Part shown: in pieces, positions 53,446 through 63,264 of the stretch
Position numbering within the stretch: the first letter of the stretch is position 1
Layout: every line of letters starts with the position of its first letter
NCBI GenBank assembly: GCA_024281055.1
Contig: JAMXLF010000020.1
Coordinates: forward strand, 1-63,264
DNA from: Geobacteraceae bacterium
GTDB lineage: Bacteria; Desulfobacterota; Desulfuromonadia; Geobacterales; Geobacteraceae
DNA: 63,264 nucleotides
Direction: 5' to 3'
Position numbers and translations under genes: made by a program
The notes under the pieces: model-generated
The model's database searches: none
Told to the model about the DNA's origin: nothing
What the model saw: the letters and a program-made list of their open reading frames with translations, nothing else

Positions 53446-55275
53446 ATGACTGTTCGGGACAGATACCACCTGTTGAGCAGTGTCGTTCGCATAGCCAACT
53501 CCACCCAACTATCCCATCCCGCACGACTGAAATCCCTTGCCAGGTTCATGGCGGCGACTTTCAAGTGTTCTGTCACTTTTTATCTGCAGGACGAGGCCCA
53601 ACGCTATCTTACGTCATGCGTTTCGAGCACCGGACCAGCCACGATTGTGAACTGTCAGATACCGGTCGGAGAAGGGATTGCAGGGCTTTGTGCCTTGGAA
53701 AAGGCGGTGGTTCGCCGGGCGACCGCCTCCTCTCACCCCGATGAAATCAACGGCGGGAACGCCGATGAGACCGTAGCCATTCCCATCATGGCCGGCAGCG
53801 AACTTTACGGCGTTGTGTCGTTTGGCCTGAGAGCGGGGAAGGTGCTGTCAGTCGACGACCAGGCGATCCGGGCGGAGATGCTGACCGTTGCCGCAGGGAT
53901 CATCGAGATGGTGAGACTTGGCGAAGAAAACGACAAGAAACTCAAAGAGCTTGCCTCATTGTACCGGGTCAGCAATACTATGCTTTCCACCATCAGGCTC
54001 AACAAGCTGATCCACCTCATCCTCACTGTTCTCACATCAGGACCGGCCCCGTTCTTCGATCGCGCCATGCTGTTTCTCATCAACGAACGTGCCGGCATCA
54101 TGCAAGGAATGCTCGGGGTGGACAGTGAAACCACCGTGGACTTGTTCAAGCCTGCCGCTGAAGAGGGAGACCTGCTTTCCAGTCGGTGGGACATCGCCGA
54201 CGAGGATATGTCTCGGCAGAGGGATTCGGCCTTCAGCCGCCAGGTCCGCGAGAGCCGCCTCCCTCTCGACAAATCCCTGAACATGGCTTCCCGGGCGGTC
54301 CTGGAAAAGAGGCTGATCTACGTTCCCGGTGCGGCCAGCGACAAACGGGTGGACCGGGAGTTCGTGCGCCGCTTTGGTATCACCTCTTTTGCAACGGCCC
54401 CCTTGTTGGCAAAGGAGCGGATTGTCGGCGTGGTTATCGTGGACAACCCGGTTCATGGCAAACCTTTGCATCAGGATGATCTGCGGTTTCTGCAGCTCTT
54501 TATGAATCAGGCCGGCATGGCGATCGAGAATTCCATGCTCTATGACCGAATCGAAGACACCAACCGAAGTCTTCGCGAAACACAGGAGCAGCTTATTCAA
54601 GGTGAAAGGCTGGCTACCATCGGGGAGATGGCGGCCAGAATCGCCCATGAACTGAAGGGTCCCCTCGTTTCCATTGGTGGTTTTGCCCGACGCTTGGAAA
54701 AGAAACTCCCAACGGATTCTGCCGAATGGCAATATGCCGAAACCATAGTCGTAGAGGTGATAAGACTGGAAAAAATGCTGACAGACATTCTTTCGTTTTC
54801 CAGGAAAGCCATTATCTGTTATACATCTTGCAACATCACGGACATCGTCGAGAGTGCCCTGGCCATTGCCGGCCCCGCCATGGAGCAAGGTAACATCCGG
54901 GTCTGCAAGCACTTTCCTTCCAAGACCATCTCCTTTCTGGGTGATTGCCAGCAACTGAAGCAGGTGTTCATCAACCTGTTTCTCAATGCTCAGGAGGCTA
55001 TGAAGGGTGGAGGACAGTTGGATATAACCATTGCCCCGACCAGCCTGAACGGCGGTGATGCAGTTTCAGTGAAGGTCGCCGATACCGGCGGCGGCATACC
55101 GCTGGAGGCGCTCAATAATATTTTCAATCCGTTCTTCACGACCAAGGAAACTGGCACCGGCCTTGGCCTTCCCATCGCCAATCGTATCATCACCAATCAT
55201 GGGGGGAAGCTTCTTGTAATCAACCAGCCAGGGACAGGGGTCGAATTCACGGCGCTGTTGCCCCTGAAGCTCTGA
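53446..55275 (+). CDS. GAF-domain sensor histidine kinase
   Basis: A 609-residue protein without membrane segments. Two GAF domains: about 15-165 ([20 protein letters not shown]...[16 protein letters not shown]) and about 185-365 ([20 protein letters not shown]...[20 protein letters not shown]). A short coiled coil leads to HisKA with the phospho-accepting His in [20 protein letters not shown] (about 398). The HATPase domain has N-box [12 protein letters not shown]1 [10 protein letters not shown] and G2 [12 protein letters not shown]. Signal is likely a small cytoplasmic ligand. No adjacent response regulator; partner unknown. Confidence 0.92.
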   Translation: MTVRDRYHLLSSVVRIANSTQLSHPARLKSLARFMAATFKCSVTFYLQDEAQRYLTSCVSSTGPATIVNCQIPVGEGIAGLCALEKAVVRRATASSHPDEINGGNADETVAIPIMAGSELYGVVSFGLRAGKVLSVDDQAIRAEMLTVAAGIIEMVRLGEENDKKLKELASLYRVSNTMLSTIRLNKLIHLILTVLTSGPAPFFDRAMLFLINERAGIMQGMLGVDSETTVDLFKPAAEEGDLLSSRWDIADEDMSRQRDSAFSRQVRESRLPLDKSLNMASRAVLEKRLIYVPGAASDKRVDREFVRRFGITSFATAPLLAKERIVGVVIVDNPVHGKPLHQDDLRFLQLFMNQAGMAIENSMLYDRIEDTNRSLRETQEQLIQGERLATIGEMAARIAHELKGPLVSIGGFARRLEKKLPTDSAEWQYAETIVVEVIRLEKMLTDILSFSRKAIICYTSCNITDIVESALAIAGPAMEQGNIRVCKHFPSKTISFLGDCQQLKQVFINLFLNAQEAMKGGGQLDITIAPTSLNGGDAVSVKVADTGGGIPLEALNNIFNPFFTTKETGTGLGLPIANRIITNHGGKLLVINQPGTGVEFTALLPLKL

Positions 55276-55355
55276 AATTTTTTCTTTTCAAGTCGACTGG
55301 TTTGCGCTATATATAGGTTTCGGTTTTGTCTGCTCAGCATATTGAATTAACGTAT

Positions 55356-55431
55356 GGGGATGTAGCTCAGCTGGGAGAGCGATGCGTTCGCAACGCATAG
55401 GTCGACGGTTCGATCCCGTTCATCTCCACCA
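55356..55431 (+). tRNA. tRNA-Ala (anticodon CGC)
   Basis: A 76-base gene with encoded CCA. The acceptor GGGGATG (55356-55362) pairs with CATCTCC (55421-55427) with one G-T. The anticodon arm ATGCG-TTCGCAA-CGCAT gives CGC (55389-55391), which reads GCG. The T-arm ACGGTTCGATCCCGT is intact. Confidence 0.94.
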
Positions 55432-55436
55432 ATAAT

Positions 55437-55472
55437 AAAAGGGGCTTGCCATTTGGCGAGCCCCTTTTGTTT
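55437..55472 (+). terminator. Rho-independent terminator after tRNA-Ala
   Basis: AAAAGGGGCTTGCC and GGCGAGCCCCTTTT pair around an ATTT loop with one mismatch, followed by GTTTT. Confidence 0.85.
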
Positions 55473-55489
55473 TGAACATGTCGTTTGCT

Positions 55490-55527
55490 GTAAAAAAGGG
55501 GGTTGCCTTGGCAACCCCCTTTTTTAC
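55490..55527 (-). terminator. Bidirectional terminator behind cbcL
   Basis: A perfect 18-bp stem GTAAAAAAGGGGGTTGCC / GGCAACCCCCTTTTTTAC around a two-base loop. It carries T runs on both strands and lies nine bases beyond the cbcL stop, so it should end cbcL transcripts and block read-through from tRNA-Ala. Confidence 0.85.
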
Positions 55528-55535
55528 AGCCACTG

Positions 55536-57392
55536 TTAGTGTGATCCCCCTGCGATGAACGCGAAGAGCATCAGGAAGAGGAGGGTTATCCCGGTGAACA
55601 GGGCGAGGAAACCGAAGCCCTTGAAGAAGAAGTCATAGATGACCCCGCTTGATTTCGGTGCCTTGAACTTCTCGATTATCCCCATCTCTTCATAGCGCTT
55701 CCATTGATCACCGCGCTCTTCCATGAACTCATGCTTGGACATCTGGCCGTTGAAGATGACGAAGTCCATGGGGAATTTCTCCGGGCGGCCATGGGTGTTG
55801 AAGAAATGGACCGTGAAGATGAATCCCGTGGCGAGAAGCGCCTCGTCGGAATGGACGATGGTTGCCACGTTGAACATCCAGCCCGGGAGGAAATAGCCGA
55901 AGAATTCGGGGAACCAGAGCATCAGACCGGAACCACCGATGGCGAACATACCCCAGAAGACGGCGATGAAGTCGAATTTCTCCCAGTAGGTCCAGCGCTC
56001 GAAGGTGGGTTTCGGCCCTTTGAAGAAGAACCAGCGCACCATGCCGGAGACATCCTTGATGTCGCGCAGGTTGGGGCAGAGAGACTCGGGGCCGAACAAC
56101 CGCACGAGGAAATTACCCTTGATGTCATTGCGGACGAAGAGGAAGTGGATGCTCATGACGATGGCCGAGGCGAAATAGACGAAGGTGATGCCGGCACAGA
56201 AGCGGTGAATGAGTCCCGCATTTGCCGAGCCGCCATAGAAGGACATGAGGACTTTGGCCCATTCCTGGTCGCTGAACTTGAGGGGGAGGCCGGTGAGGGA
56301 CAGTCCCAGGAAGCTGGTAATGACGAGGAGGTGGAGGAAGATGTGTCTCCGGGTGAAACGCCGGTACTGCTTGTGGGGGTCGTCGATATGGTGGCCGGCG
56401 TGGCCTTGCTCAAGGGCTGCGGCAATTTCCCGATTTTCCACGAAACCGCGGAACATCCAGAGGAGGGTGTGGACCCAGAAGACTGCGAATGTGCCGACAA
56501 GAAGACCGGTCATGGCCATAAAGGTGTAGAAAAGAATCGGGTACTTCTCCCGGTCGTTATGCTCGCCGTGGGCGTAGAACTTGGCGAAGAGCGGCGTTGC
56601 CTTCGAGTGGCACTGGGCACAGGTCTTGACGAGGTTATTGGAGTTGACGGATGATTTGGGGTCTTGTGGCGGCAGGACTTCATGGGCGGTGTGGCAGTCG
56701 GCACAGCCTGCCACCTTTTCCGGGAAGCCGAGGCGGTAGTTTTTGCCATGATAGCTTTCAAGATAGGACTTGACCGCAACGGTGACGACGTTGTTGCGCT
56801 TCATCAGCTTTTCGTCGGCATGACACTTCATGCAGACCTTGGTGTGGAATTCCCGGTTTGTCTTCGATCTCGGGTCACCCAGCGGCTTGATGGCGTGTAG
56901 GTTGTGGCAATCGTTGCATGCCGCCGAATCCTGATTGCCGGCTGCCACTCCCTTGCCGTGAATGGAGTTGCGATAGACCGATTCCTTGTCGTGGCACTGG
57001 ACGCACTTGGCGATGACGATCCGTTTATCACCCTTCCAGTACCGGTGCGAATGGATATCGGTATGACAGTTGGCACACATGACATCGGCCTGGGCGTGGA
57101 CGCTGTCGTAGTGTTCGGAGGTTTCCTTCTTGTGGCAGCGCTCACAATGGACCTTCCCGACCTTGACTTCGCCTTTCATATGCTTGGCGAGGTCGGTTAT
57201 CTCCACATGGCAACTGGTGCAGGCGTTTTTGCCGTGCACCGATGCGGCAAACGCTGCGGCGGAAATCTTGTTGCTGTGACAGCCGAGGCAGGTGGCCGGA
57301 TCGATGGCCATTCCCTGTTCAGCTGCCACCGGTTGGGCGAGGGAGAAGATCGCCACCAGGATGGGAATCATTCGGATAAGAATCTGCAGCAT
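55536..57392 (-). CDS. cbcL: CbcL-type inner-membrane cytochrome (nine c haems plus cytochrome b domain)
   Basis: A 618-residue protein. The signal ends at VAAEQG. The periplasmic half has nine CXXCH sites (CLGCH, CTSCH, CERCH, CANCH, CVQCH, CNDCH, CMKCH, CADCH, CAQCH). From about 285 on is a HydC/FdnI-like membrane domain with His residues in YRRFTRRHIFLHLLVITSFL, GLIHRFCAGITFVYFA and VATIVHSDEALLATGFIFTV (the b-haem ligands). The count and layout equal CbcL of Geobacter sulfurreducens, which passes electrons from menaquinol to periplasmic cytochromes when acceptors are of low potential, as Fe(III) oxides. The neighbours match that locus as I recall it. A strong ribosome site (CAGGAGGAGTTGC) precedes ATG 57392. 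Confidence 0.88.
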   Translation of the reverse strand: MLQILIRMIPILVAIFSLAQPVAAEQGMAIDPATCLGCHSNKISAAAFAASVHGKNACTSCHVEITDLAKHMKGEVKVGKVHCERCHKKETSEHYDSVHAQADVMCANCHTDIHSHRYWKGDKRIVIAKCVQCHDKESVYRNSIHGKGVAAGNQDSAACNDCHNLHAIKPLGDPRSKTNREFHTKVCMKCHADEKLMKRNNVVTVAVKSYLESYHGKNYRLGFPEKVAGCADCHTAHEVLPPQDPKSSVNSNNLVKTCAQCHSKATPLFAKFYAHGEHNDREKYPILFYTFMAMTGLLVGTFAVFWVHTLLWMFRGFVENREIAAALEQGHAGHHIDDPHKQYRRFTRRHIFLHLLVITSFLGLSLTGLPLKFSDQEWAKVLMSFYGGSANAGLIHRFCAGITFVYFASAIVMSIHFLFVRNDIKGNFLVRLFGPESLCPNLRDIKDVSGMVRWFFFKGPKPTFERWTYWEKFDFIAVFWGMFAIGGSGLMLWFPEFFGYFLPGWMFNVATIVHSDEALLATGFIFTVHFFNTHGRPEKFPMDFVIFNGQMSKHEFMEERGDQWKRYEEMGIIEKFKAPKSSGVIYDFFFKGFGFLALFTGITLLFLMLFAFIAGGSH

Positions 57393-57695
57393 GCAACTCC
57401 TCCTGACAAAGATGGTCTGAGCACAAGGGCGTACAAATAGGACGTCAAAAATATTAAAATATTATAATTAGTTACATCGCCATTGAGCTGTGGTCATGAA
57501 TGTAAATCAATGCGGGATATTAATACGGGGGGTAAGAAAAAGCAACAGTAAAAACCGATACTGTATACATTTTTATACACCCTTTCGTATTAGGTCTGTC
57601 AAGGGATTGCAAAACTTGTGTCATTAATAATGTATAATTAATGTATACACTCTTCGGCGCACGAGGTAGTGTAAAAATATGGATGAAATATGGTG
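57393..57695. other. AT-rich regulatory region upstream of cbcL
   Basis: No gene. On the minus strand AATTATAATATTTTAATATT near 57450-57470 may hold the cbcL -10. Further out are three TGTATAC-like elements (CTGTATACAT at 57561, TTATACAC at 57573, ATGTATACAC at 57641) and ATGTATAATTAATGTATAC, which look like palindromic binding sites. The regulator is unknown. Confidence 0.4.
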
Positions 57696-59570
57696 TCAAG
57701 AGGCGGTGTGACGGATGATCCCTTCGGCGGCAGCGAATTCCAGGAATGACCAGGCCTCGTCGGGGGAGATGTCGAGTGCGGAAGCGAGTGGTCCGGCTGT
57801 GCTCTGACCGTCCAATCGTTCGAGTAATCTGAAGAATGGCTCGATGAGGGACTCGGTGAACACCTCGTCTCCCCGCGCATAGATAACGGCCCAGGAACCG
57901 GTGGGAGTGAAACAGGCGACAAACTCCCGCAGGTCGATATCGCCGGCTTCCAGGATATCGAAGATCTCGTAACTGAACCTGGCCAGTCGTGCTCCAGGGG
58001 AGACAGCAAAGCGTTCAGCAAGGAGGTCCATGCGTGCCAGTTCGCGGTCGGTGGGGAGTTCCGGTGGCGGTGTCAGGAGGGCGGCGGCATAATGGTAGTG
58101 ATAGTCGATGAGGTCGATGGCAGCGGGAAGAAGCCGGCGTAGCTTGTGTCTGCTGTAAGTGTGAGTCACAAAGGCACGTTGCGCCTGCCAGATATCTTCG
58201 TCGGAGAGGTCTGTCTCGTTTATGGTGGAACCATGCTGGCGCTTCAGCCAACGCCAGAAATCACGAAAAAAGGCCGAGGGGAGAAGATCGAGCGGGGCAA
58301 TGACGGCGCCGAACCAGGCGACTGACTTCCCCCTGCTGTAGAAGATGTCGCAGGCGTTGGCAAGGGTGGCGGCCCTTTCCATATCCCGGGCAGAGAAGCT
58401 TGGGGTGCTGTAGACCGTGTACGGTGGTGCTTCCCGGTGGCGCAGATGCGCGGCGCTGGCTCTGGCGGCCAGCGGTGTGCCCGGGAGCACGGCCAGCGGG
58501 AAAATGTCCAGGTGGTTCGGTGCGAGGCTGATCGCAAAGTCGAGGCTTGCGGCGAAGCCGCGGAGCGTATCGCCGGGGAGGCCGTACATGAGGTCGAAGC
58601 CGAAGATGGCGCCGGCCTCGTTAAGCAACGTGATCTTCCGGACGAATGCGGCGCGGTCGAAATGCCTGCCGACCCCGCGGTTGACCTCCGGGTCGGCACT
58701 CTGTAAACCGATCTGAAGTGAGCAGGTGATGTGGGCAAAGAGCCTGGCCATTTCGTCATCGATAAACTCACTCCGGGTCTCGAAGTGAAAATGGATATGA
58801 GGCGCGGTCTTGGCAATGAGGCGGAGTACCGCCTTGGCCCGTTGCATGTCCCGGTTGAAGGTGGAATCGAGGACGAATATCTGCGCAACCCGGCTCTTGG
58901 CGAACAGGCCGAGTTCCGCCCGTATCCGCTCCAGGGAAAAGCGGCGGACCGGACCTCTGCCCCGTTGATCGAAGCAGAAGTCGCAGCCGAAGTCGCAGCC
59001 TCGCGACAGTTGCCAGAGGACGCCACCAAGTGCGGCGGGATCGAGGGTTTCTGTCAGGTAGGGCGAGGGAATGGTGTCGAGGAGGGTGACGGGTCTTCCT
59101 TGTGAAGTGCTGTATTCGCCGGCCTGCGGAAGGGCGATGCCGAGAATGCCGGCTACCTTATTCCCTTCGCTGAGCCGTCCCATCGCCTCGACGAAGGGAA
59201 TCTCTCCCTCTCCGAGAATGAGAAAATCAAAGGGGGCATCACGCAGCACCCCTTCCGGGTCGCCGGTCGGTTCCGGGCCGCCGGCGAAGAGCGTTATGTG
59301 CGGCTTCTGGCGGCGCAGGGCGATGGCGATGTTCTCGCACATCTCCCGGTTCCAGAGGTACATGGAAAAACCGACGGCATCCGGATTGTTCGCCAGGATA
59401 GTTGCAACGCAGGTGGCGGTATCCTCATCGGTGAGGAAATCGCACAGGGTGACGGAAACCCTGCCTGCCAGCCCTTCGTCGGTGGCAAGGTATGTCTTGA
59501 GAAAAGCATTGGCGAGGGGAACCGCTTGCGGAGACTGGTAAGCATGAATGGCGGCGAGGACTACTTCCAT
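57696..59570 (-). CDS. B12-binding-domain radical SAM protein
   Basis: A 624-residue protein. The N-terminal 150 residues form a cobalamin-binding-like domain (PDAVGFSMYLWNREMCENIA...LFAGGPEPTGDPEGVL) but without the DXHXXG cobalt-ligand motif. The radical SAM core starts with LSRGCDFGCDFCFDQRGRGP, a CX3CX2C 4Fe-4S site, followed by FVLDSTFNRD and GFDLMYGLPGDT. A helical C-terminal domain of about 200 residues ends it. Proteins of this class methylate or rearrange unactivated carbons; the substrate is unknown. It stands between cbcL and the unknown gene at 59641, all on the minus strand. Confidence 0.85.
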   Translation of the reverse strand: MEVVLAAIHAYQSPQAVPLANAFLKTYLATDEGLAGRVSVTLCDFLTDEDTATCVATILANNPDAVGFSMYLWNREMCENIAIALRRQKPHITLFAGGPEPTGDPEGVLRDAPFDFLILGEGEIPFVEAMGRLSEGNKVAGILGIALPQAGEYSTSQGRPVTLLDTIPSPYLTETLDPAALGGVLWQLSRGCDFGCDFCFDQRGRGPVRRFSLERIRAELGLFAKSRVAQIFVLDSTFNRDMQRAKAVLRLIAKTAPHIHFHFETRSEFIDDEMARLFAHITCSLQIGLQSADPEVNRGVGRHFDRAAFVRKITLLNEAGAIFGFDLMYGLPGDTLRGFAASLDFAISLAPNHLDIFPLAVLPGTPLAARASAAHLRHREAPPYTVYSTPSFSARDMERAATLANACDIFYSRGKSVAWFGAVIAPLDLLPSAFFRDFWRWLKRQHGSTINETDLSDEDIWQAQRAFVTHTYSRHKLRRLLPAAIDLIDYHYHYAAALLTPPPELPTDRELARMDLLAERFAVSPGARLARFSYEIFDILEAGDIDLREFVACFTPTGSWAVIYARGDEVFTESLIEPFFRLLERLDGQSTAGPLASALDISPDEAWSFLEFAAAEGIIRHTAS

Positions 59571-59640
59571 GGCGGCTCCAGGGCTCAGGCGTCAGGTCCG
59601 AGGGATGCAGGCGCATCGAACACAGGATACCAAAGGTATT

Positions 59641-60186
59641 TCAAGGTTTGGGCCGGGCTTTGATCTTCGGCGTTCCACCTTCGATTACTACTCTGAACTC
59701 AACGTTGTCGCAGCCGTACTTACTGACGATTGCGGGCTTCTGTTTTTCCAGGGCGGTGGCGATCATTGTGGGTGTGATGTTGTCCACCGGAAGGGAGCAA
59801 GCCTTGCGGGCCTCGATGTACTGCCGGTAGAGCGAAGATTCTTCCGTATCCGGCTTGGGTGCCGGAGCAGACGGTGTCGCCTGTGGTTTCCCCTGGTGCA
59901 TTGCCAGCTTGAAGCGGTCACGGGAGTATTTCCCTTCCTCGATCAACCGGTTGATCCGGTTCCAGTATTGCTTATAGGAACAGAACCGCGCCACGAGCGT
60001 GTTGTACTTGAATTTGTACATGGTGTTGACGATGCTGACGTTCGCATACTGGCGGACACAATGCTCCACCACGGCCAGCAGTTTCAAGGGCTCGCGTTTT
60101 TCCAGGCCGAGAAAGTACTGTTCGTACTTGATGACCAGTTCGTTGAGGCTCTGTTCGAACAGGGCGATGTCTTCAGGGATTCCCAT
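59641..60186 (-). CDS. Conserved protein of unknown function, glmU-adjacent
   Basis: A 181-residue protein from ATG 60186 (a GTG at 60204 adds six). The sequence MGIPEDIALFEQSLNELVIK opens a helical domain with YEQYFLGLEKREPL and RFCSYKQYWNRINRLIEEGK. A Pro/Ala-rich linker (TPSAPAPKPD) follows, then a C-terminal domain with LYRQYIEARKACSLPVDNIT and VEFRVVIEGGTPKIKARPKP. It recalls the C-terminal domain called MXAN_5187 in delta-proteobacteria, but this is from memory. Cytoplasmic; no catalytic motif seen. Divergent from glmU. Confidence 0.65.
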   Translation of the reverse strand: MGIPEDIALFEQSLNELVIKYEQYFLGLEKREPLKLLAVVEHCVRQYANVSIVNTMYKFKYNTLVARFCSYKQYWNRINRLIEEGKYSRDRFKLAMHQGKPQATPSAPAPKPDTEESSLYRQYIEARKACSLPVDNITPTMIATALEKQKPAIVSKYGCDNVEFRVVIEGGTPKIKARPKP

Positions 60187-60310
60187 ACAGCAATATGTCT
60201 CCACCTTGAACTATAACAAAATACCGGGGGTGGGTAAAGGGTAAAGCGTGACAGTGAGGGATGCTGCGCTCAGCCTGAGTCCGCCTTTGAGAGTGCCACC
60301 CGTTAAATTC

Positions 60311-60339
60311 TTGACGCACCCGCAAGTTATCGTTTAAAG
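60311..60339 (+). promoter_or_regulatory. Candidate promoter of glmU
   Basis: TTGACG (60311-60316), a 17-base spacer and TTAAAG (60334-60339), about 50 bases before the glmU start. Confidence 0.45.
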
Positions 60340-60387
60340 TTGCATGAATCGAGATAAAGGGCGATCACCCTGGAAGAAGAGGTAGTT

Positions 60388-61761
60388 ATGGGCGATATAG
60401 CTGCGATTATCCTGGCAGCGGGCAAGGGGACGAGGATGAAGTCGGACCTCGTCAAGGTCATGCATGTGTTGGGGGGCCGGCCCATGGTGGACTGGCCGGT
60501 GGAGGCGGCCCGCGACGCCGGGGCTGCCAGAATTGTCCTGGTGACCGGCCACCAGGCGGACACGGTCCGGGAACACTTTGCCGAGGCCGGCGATATCACC
60601 TTTGCACTCCAGGAGGAGCAGCTCGGTACCGGCCACGCCGTGGCCTGTGCCAGGGAGGCGCTCCATGGTTTCAGCGGCAGAATTCTCATCCTCTGCGGCG
60701 ATGTGCCGCTGATCCGGCCCGAGACACTCCAGAAGATGATGGAATGCCACGCAAGCCGCCAGGCAGTGGTCACGGTACTGACCGCTCACCGGGACAATCC
60801 CTACGGTTACGGCAGGGTCGTCAAGGGGTACGGGGGGAGGATCCTCGGCATCGTCGAGGAAAAGGACGCCACCGAGGTGGAGCGGGAGATCACGGAGATC
60901 AACTCCGGCATCTACTGCGTGGAAGCCTCCTTTCTCTTCGATGCCGTCGCTTCCCTGAGGAGCGACAACGCCCAGGGGGAATACTACCTGACCGACATCA
61001 TCAGGATAGCGACCGATAGAGGTCTGCCGTGCTTCTCGTTCCCGGTGGACGAGCCGGAAGAGGTGATGGGGGTGAACGACCGGGTGCAGCTGGCTGCAGC
61101 GGCGACAATCATCAGGAAAAAGGTCAACGAGGAGCTGATGCTGGCCGGGGTCACCATCATCGATCCGGCAACTGCCTATATCGAAAAGGGCGTTGCGGTG
61201 GGGAGAGACACCGTCATCTATCCCAACGTCCACGTATCGGGGGCGACGGTGATCGGCTCCGGCTGTCTGCTGGAGCCCTCGGTTGTGATCAGGGGGTGTA
61301 GGATCGGCAACGGGGTTACCATCAAAGCCGGGTCGATCATGACCGATGCCCGCATCGACGAGGAGGTGACCATCGGGCCCATGGCCCACCTGCGTCCGGA
61401 AACCGAACTCAGGGCTCACGTGAAGATCGGTAACTTCGTGGAGACCAAGAAGATCGTGATGGGGGAGGGGTCGAAGGCGTCTCACCTCACCTATCTGGGG
61501 GATGCGACGATCGGCAGGGATGTGAACATCGGCTGCGGGACCATCACCTGCAACTACGACGGGGTAAGGAAGCACCGGACGGTCATCGAGGACAACGTGT
61601 TCGTCGGGAGCGACGTGCAGCTTGTCGCCCCGGTCACCGTCGGCCGCAACTCCCTTGTCGCCGCGGGCACCACGGTAACCACGGATGTCCCTCACGATTC
61701 CCTGGCCATCGCCCGGGTGCCCCAGGTGAATAAGGAAGGGTGGCGGTTGAAGAAGAAATGA
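60388..61761 (+). CDS. glmU: Bifunctional GlmU: UDP-GlcNAc pyrophosphorylase / glucosamine-1-phosphate acetyltransferase
   Basis: A 457-residue enzyme making UDP-GlcNAc for peptidoglycan and lipid A. The N-terminal uridylyltransferase has AAIILAAGKGTRMKSDLVKV, with V instead of the usual P before the Lys, then QLGTGHAVACARE and GDVPLIRP. From about 250 the left-handed beta helix runs through hexapeptide repeats, with AHLRPETELRAHVKIGNFVE and HLTYLGDATIGRDVNIGCGT, including the acetyltransferase His. Full length. It leads into glmS. Confidence 0.96.
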   Translation: MGDIAAIILAAGKGTRMKSDLVKVMHVLGGRPMVDWPVEAARDAGAARIVLVTGHQADTVREHFAEAGDITFALQEEQLGTGHAVACAREALHGFSGRILILCGDVPLIRPETLQKMMECHASRQAVVTVLTAHRDNPYGYGRVVKGYGGRILGIVEEKDATEVEREITEINSGIYCVEASFLFDAVASLRSDNAQGEYYLTDIIRIATDRGLPCFSFPVDEPEEVMGVNDRVQLAAAATIIRKKVNEELMLAGVTIIDPATAYIEKGVAVGRDTVIYPNVHVSGATVIGSGCLLEPSVVIRGCRIGNGVTIKAGSIMTDARIDEEVTIGPMAHLRPETELRAHVKIGNFVETKKIVMGEGSKASHLTYLGDATIGRDVNIGCGTITCNYDGVRKHRTVIEDNVFVGSDVQLVAPVTVGRNSLVAAGTTVTTDVPHDSLAIARVPQVNKEGWRLKKK

Positions 61762-61769
61762 CAACAACT

Positions 61770-61834
61770 GTTCAACGTTCAAGGTTCAAGGTTCAAAGTT
61801 TACAACCTTGAACCTCGAACTTTGAACCTTGAAC
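61770..61834. repeat. GTTCAAGGTT inverted repeat between glmU and glmS
   Basis: GTTCAAGGTTCAAAGTT (61784-61800) and its exact complement (61818-61834) can form a 17-bp hairpin. Further copies of GTTCAA lie at 61770 and 61777, and CCTTGAAC and TCGAAC lie in the loop. No T run follows, so it is unlikely to stop transcription before glmS. It resembles the short tandem GTTCAAxG motifs scattered between genes in many genomes. Confidence 0.7.
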
Positions 61835-61851
61835 TGCGAACGGAGTTCGAC

Positions 61852-63264
<1,413 letters not shown>

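Noticed and set aside
55704-56654. 316-codon acidic plus-strand frame opposite cbcL
   Set aside because: Antisense of the membrane domain of cbcL; composition of Glu/Asp/Gly/Val is a shadow pattern.
61762-61851. glmS ribozyme or glucosamine-6-phosphate riboswitch
   Set aside because: The 90-base gap is filled by the GTTCAA inverted repeat; the ribozyme core motifs are absent.

Overview
The window looks like chromosomal DNA of a Geobacteraceae member (Geobacter/Geotalea-type Desulfuromonadia). The reasons are several haem c proteins, a CbcL-type inner-membrane cytochrome next to glmU and glmS (an order I recall from Geobacter sulfurreducens), a GEMM-I riboswitch whose sequence resembles the cGAMP-responsive Geobacter class, sigma-54 and HD-GYP signalling, and moderately high GC with AT-rich islands. 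The species cannot be named from the sequence alone.

Layout. 0-6.2 kb is a patchwork around tRNA-Glu: two complete tRNA-Glu genes, each followed by the same terminator, a third decayed copy, and a tRNA-Lys 3' remnant. Between them sit a secreted collagen-like glycine-rich protein, a riboswitch-controlled His/Gly-rich exported protein and a distant relative of it, a haem-containing fatty acid cis/trans isomerase, and a scrap of a histidine kinase. 6.3-14.1 kb holds five multispanning membrane proteins resembling GT-C glycosyltransferases, two of them a tandem pair, around tRNA-Asn. 14.6-16.75 kb is a small cassette: a 37-codon ORF, a terpene-cyclase-repeat protein and a Tat-exported DUF362 lipoprotein.

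17.0-27.2 kb is a Tad (Flp, type IVb) pilus operon: two Flp pilins, TadE, CpaB, CpaC secretin, TadG, CpaE/TadZ, CpaF/TadA, TadB, TadC, a 27-aa membrane microprotein and a DUF192 protein. No prepilin peptidase (CpaA/TadV) is present. 27.1-33.8 kb has two more GT-C-like proteins, two polyprenyl-phosphate-sugar-type GT2 enzymes and a TonB-like Pro/Ala-rich protein. The Tad genes are therefore bracketed by a lipid-linked-sugar glycosylation toolkit, which suggests (inference only) a glycosylated pilus or a surface glycan made alongside it.

33.9-47.8 kb is mostly housekeeping: a dihaem lipoprotein coupled to pyruvate kinase, an ene-reductase, an AEC transporter, prfC, a TatD nuclease, TcdA, a ferritin-like protein coupled to a monohaem cytochrome, an NtrC-type regulator, a methyltransferase and FabH. 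47.9-55.3 kb carries HEAT-repeat proteins, an HD-GYP protein, RadA, DksA and a GAF histidine kinase. 55.4-63.3 kb has tRNA-Ala, CbcL, a B12-binding radical SAM protein, a protein of unknown function, glmU and the first three quarters of glmS, cut by the window end. Two related interspersed inverted-repeat elements and several perfect hairpins lie between genes. No CRISPR array, rRNA or intact insertion sequence was seen.
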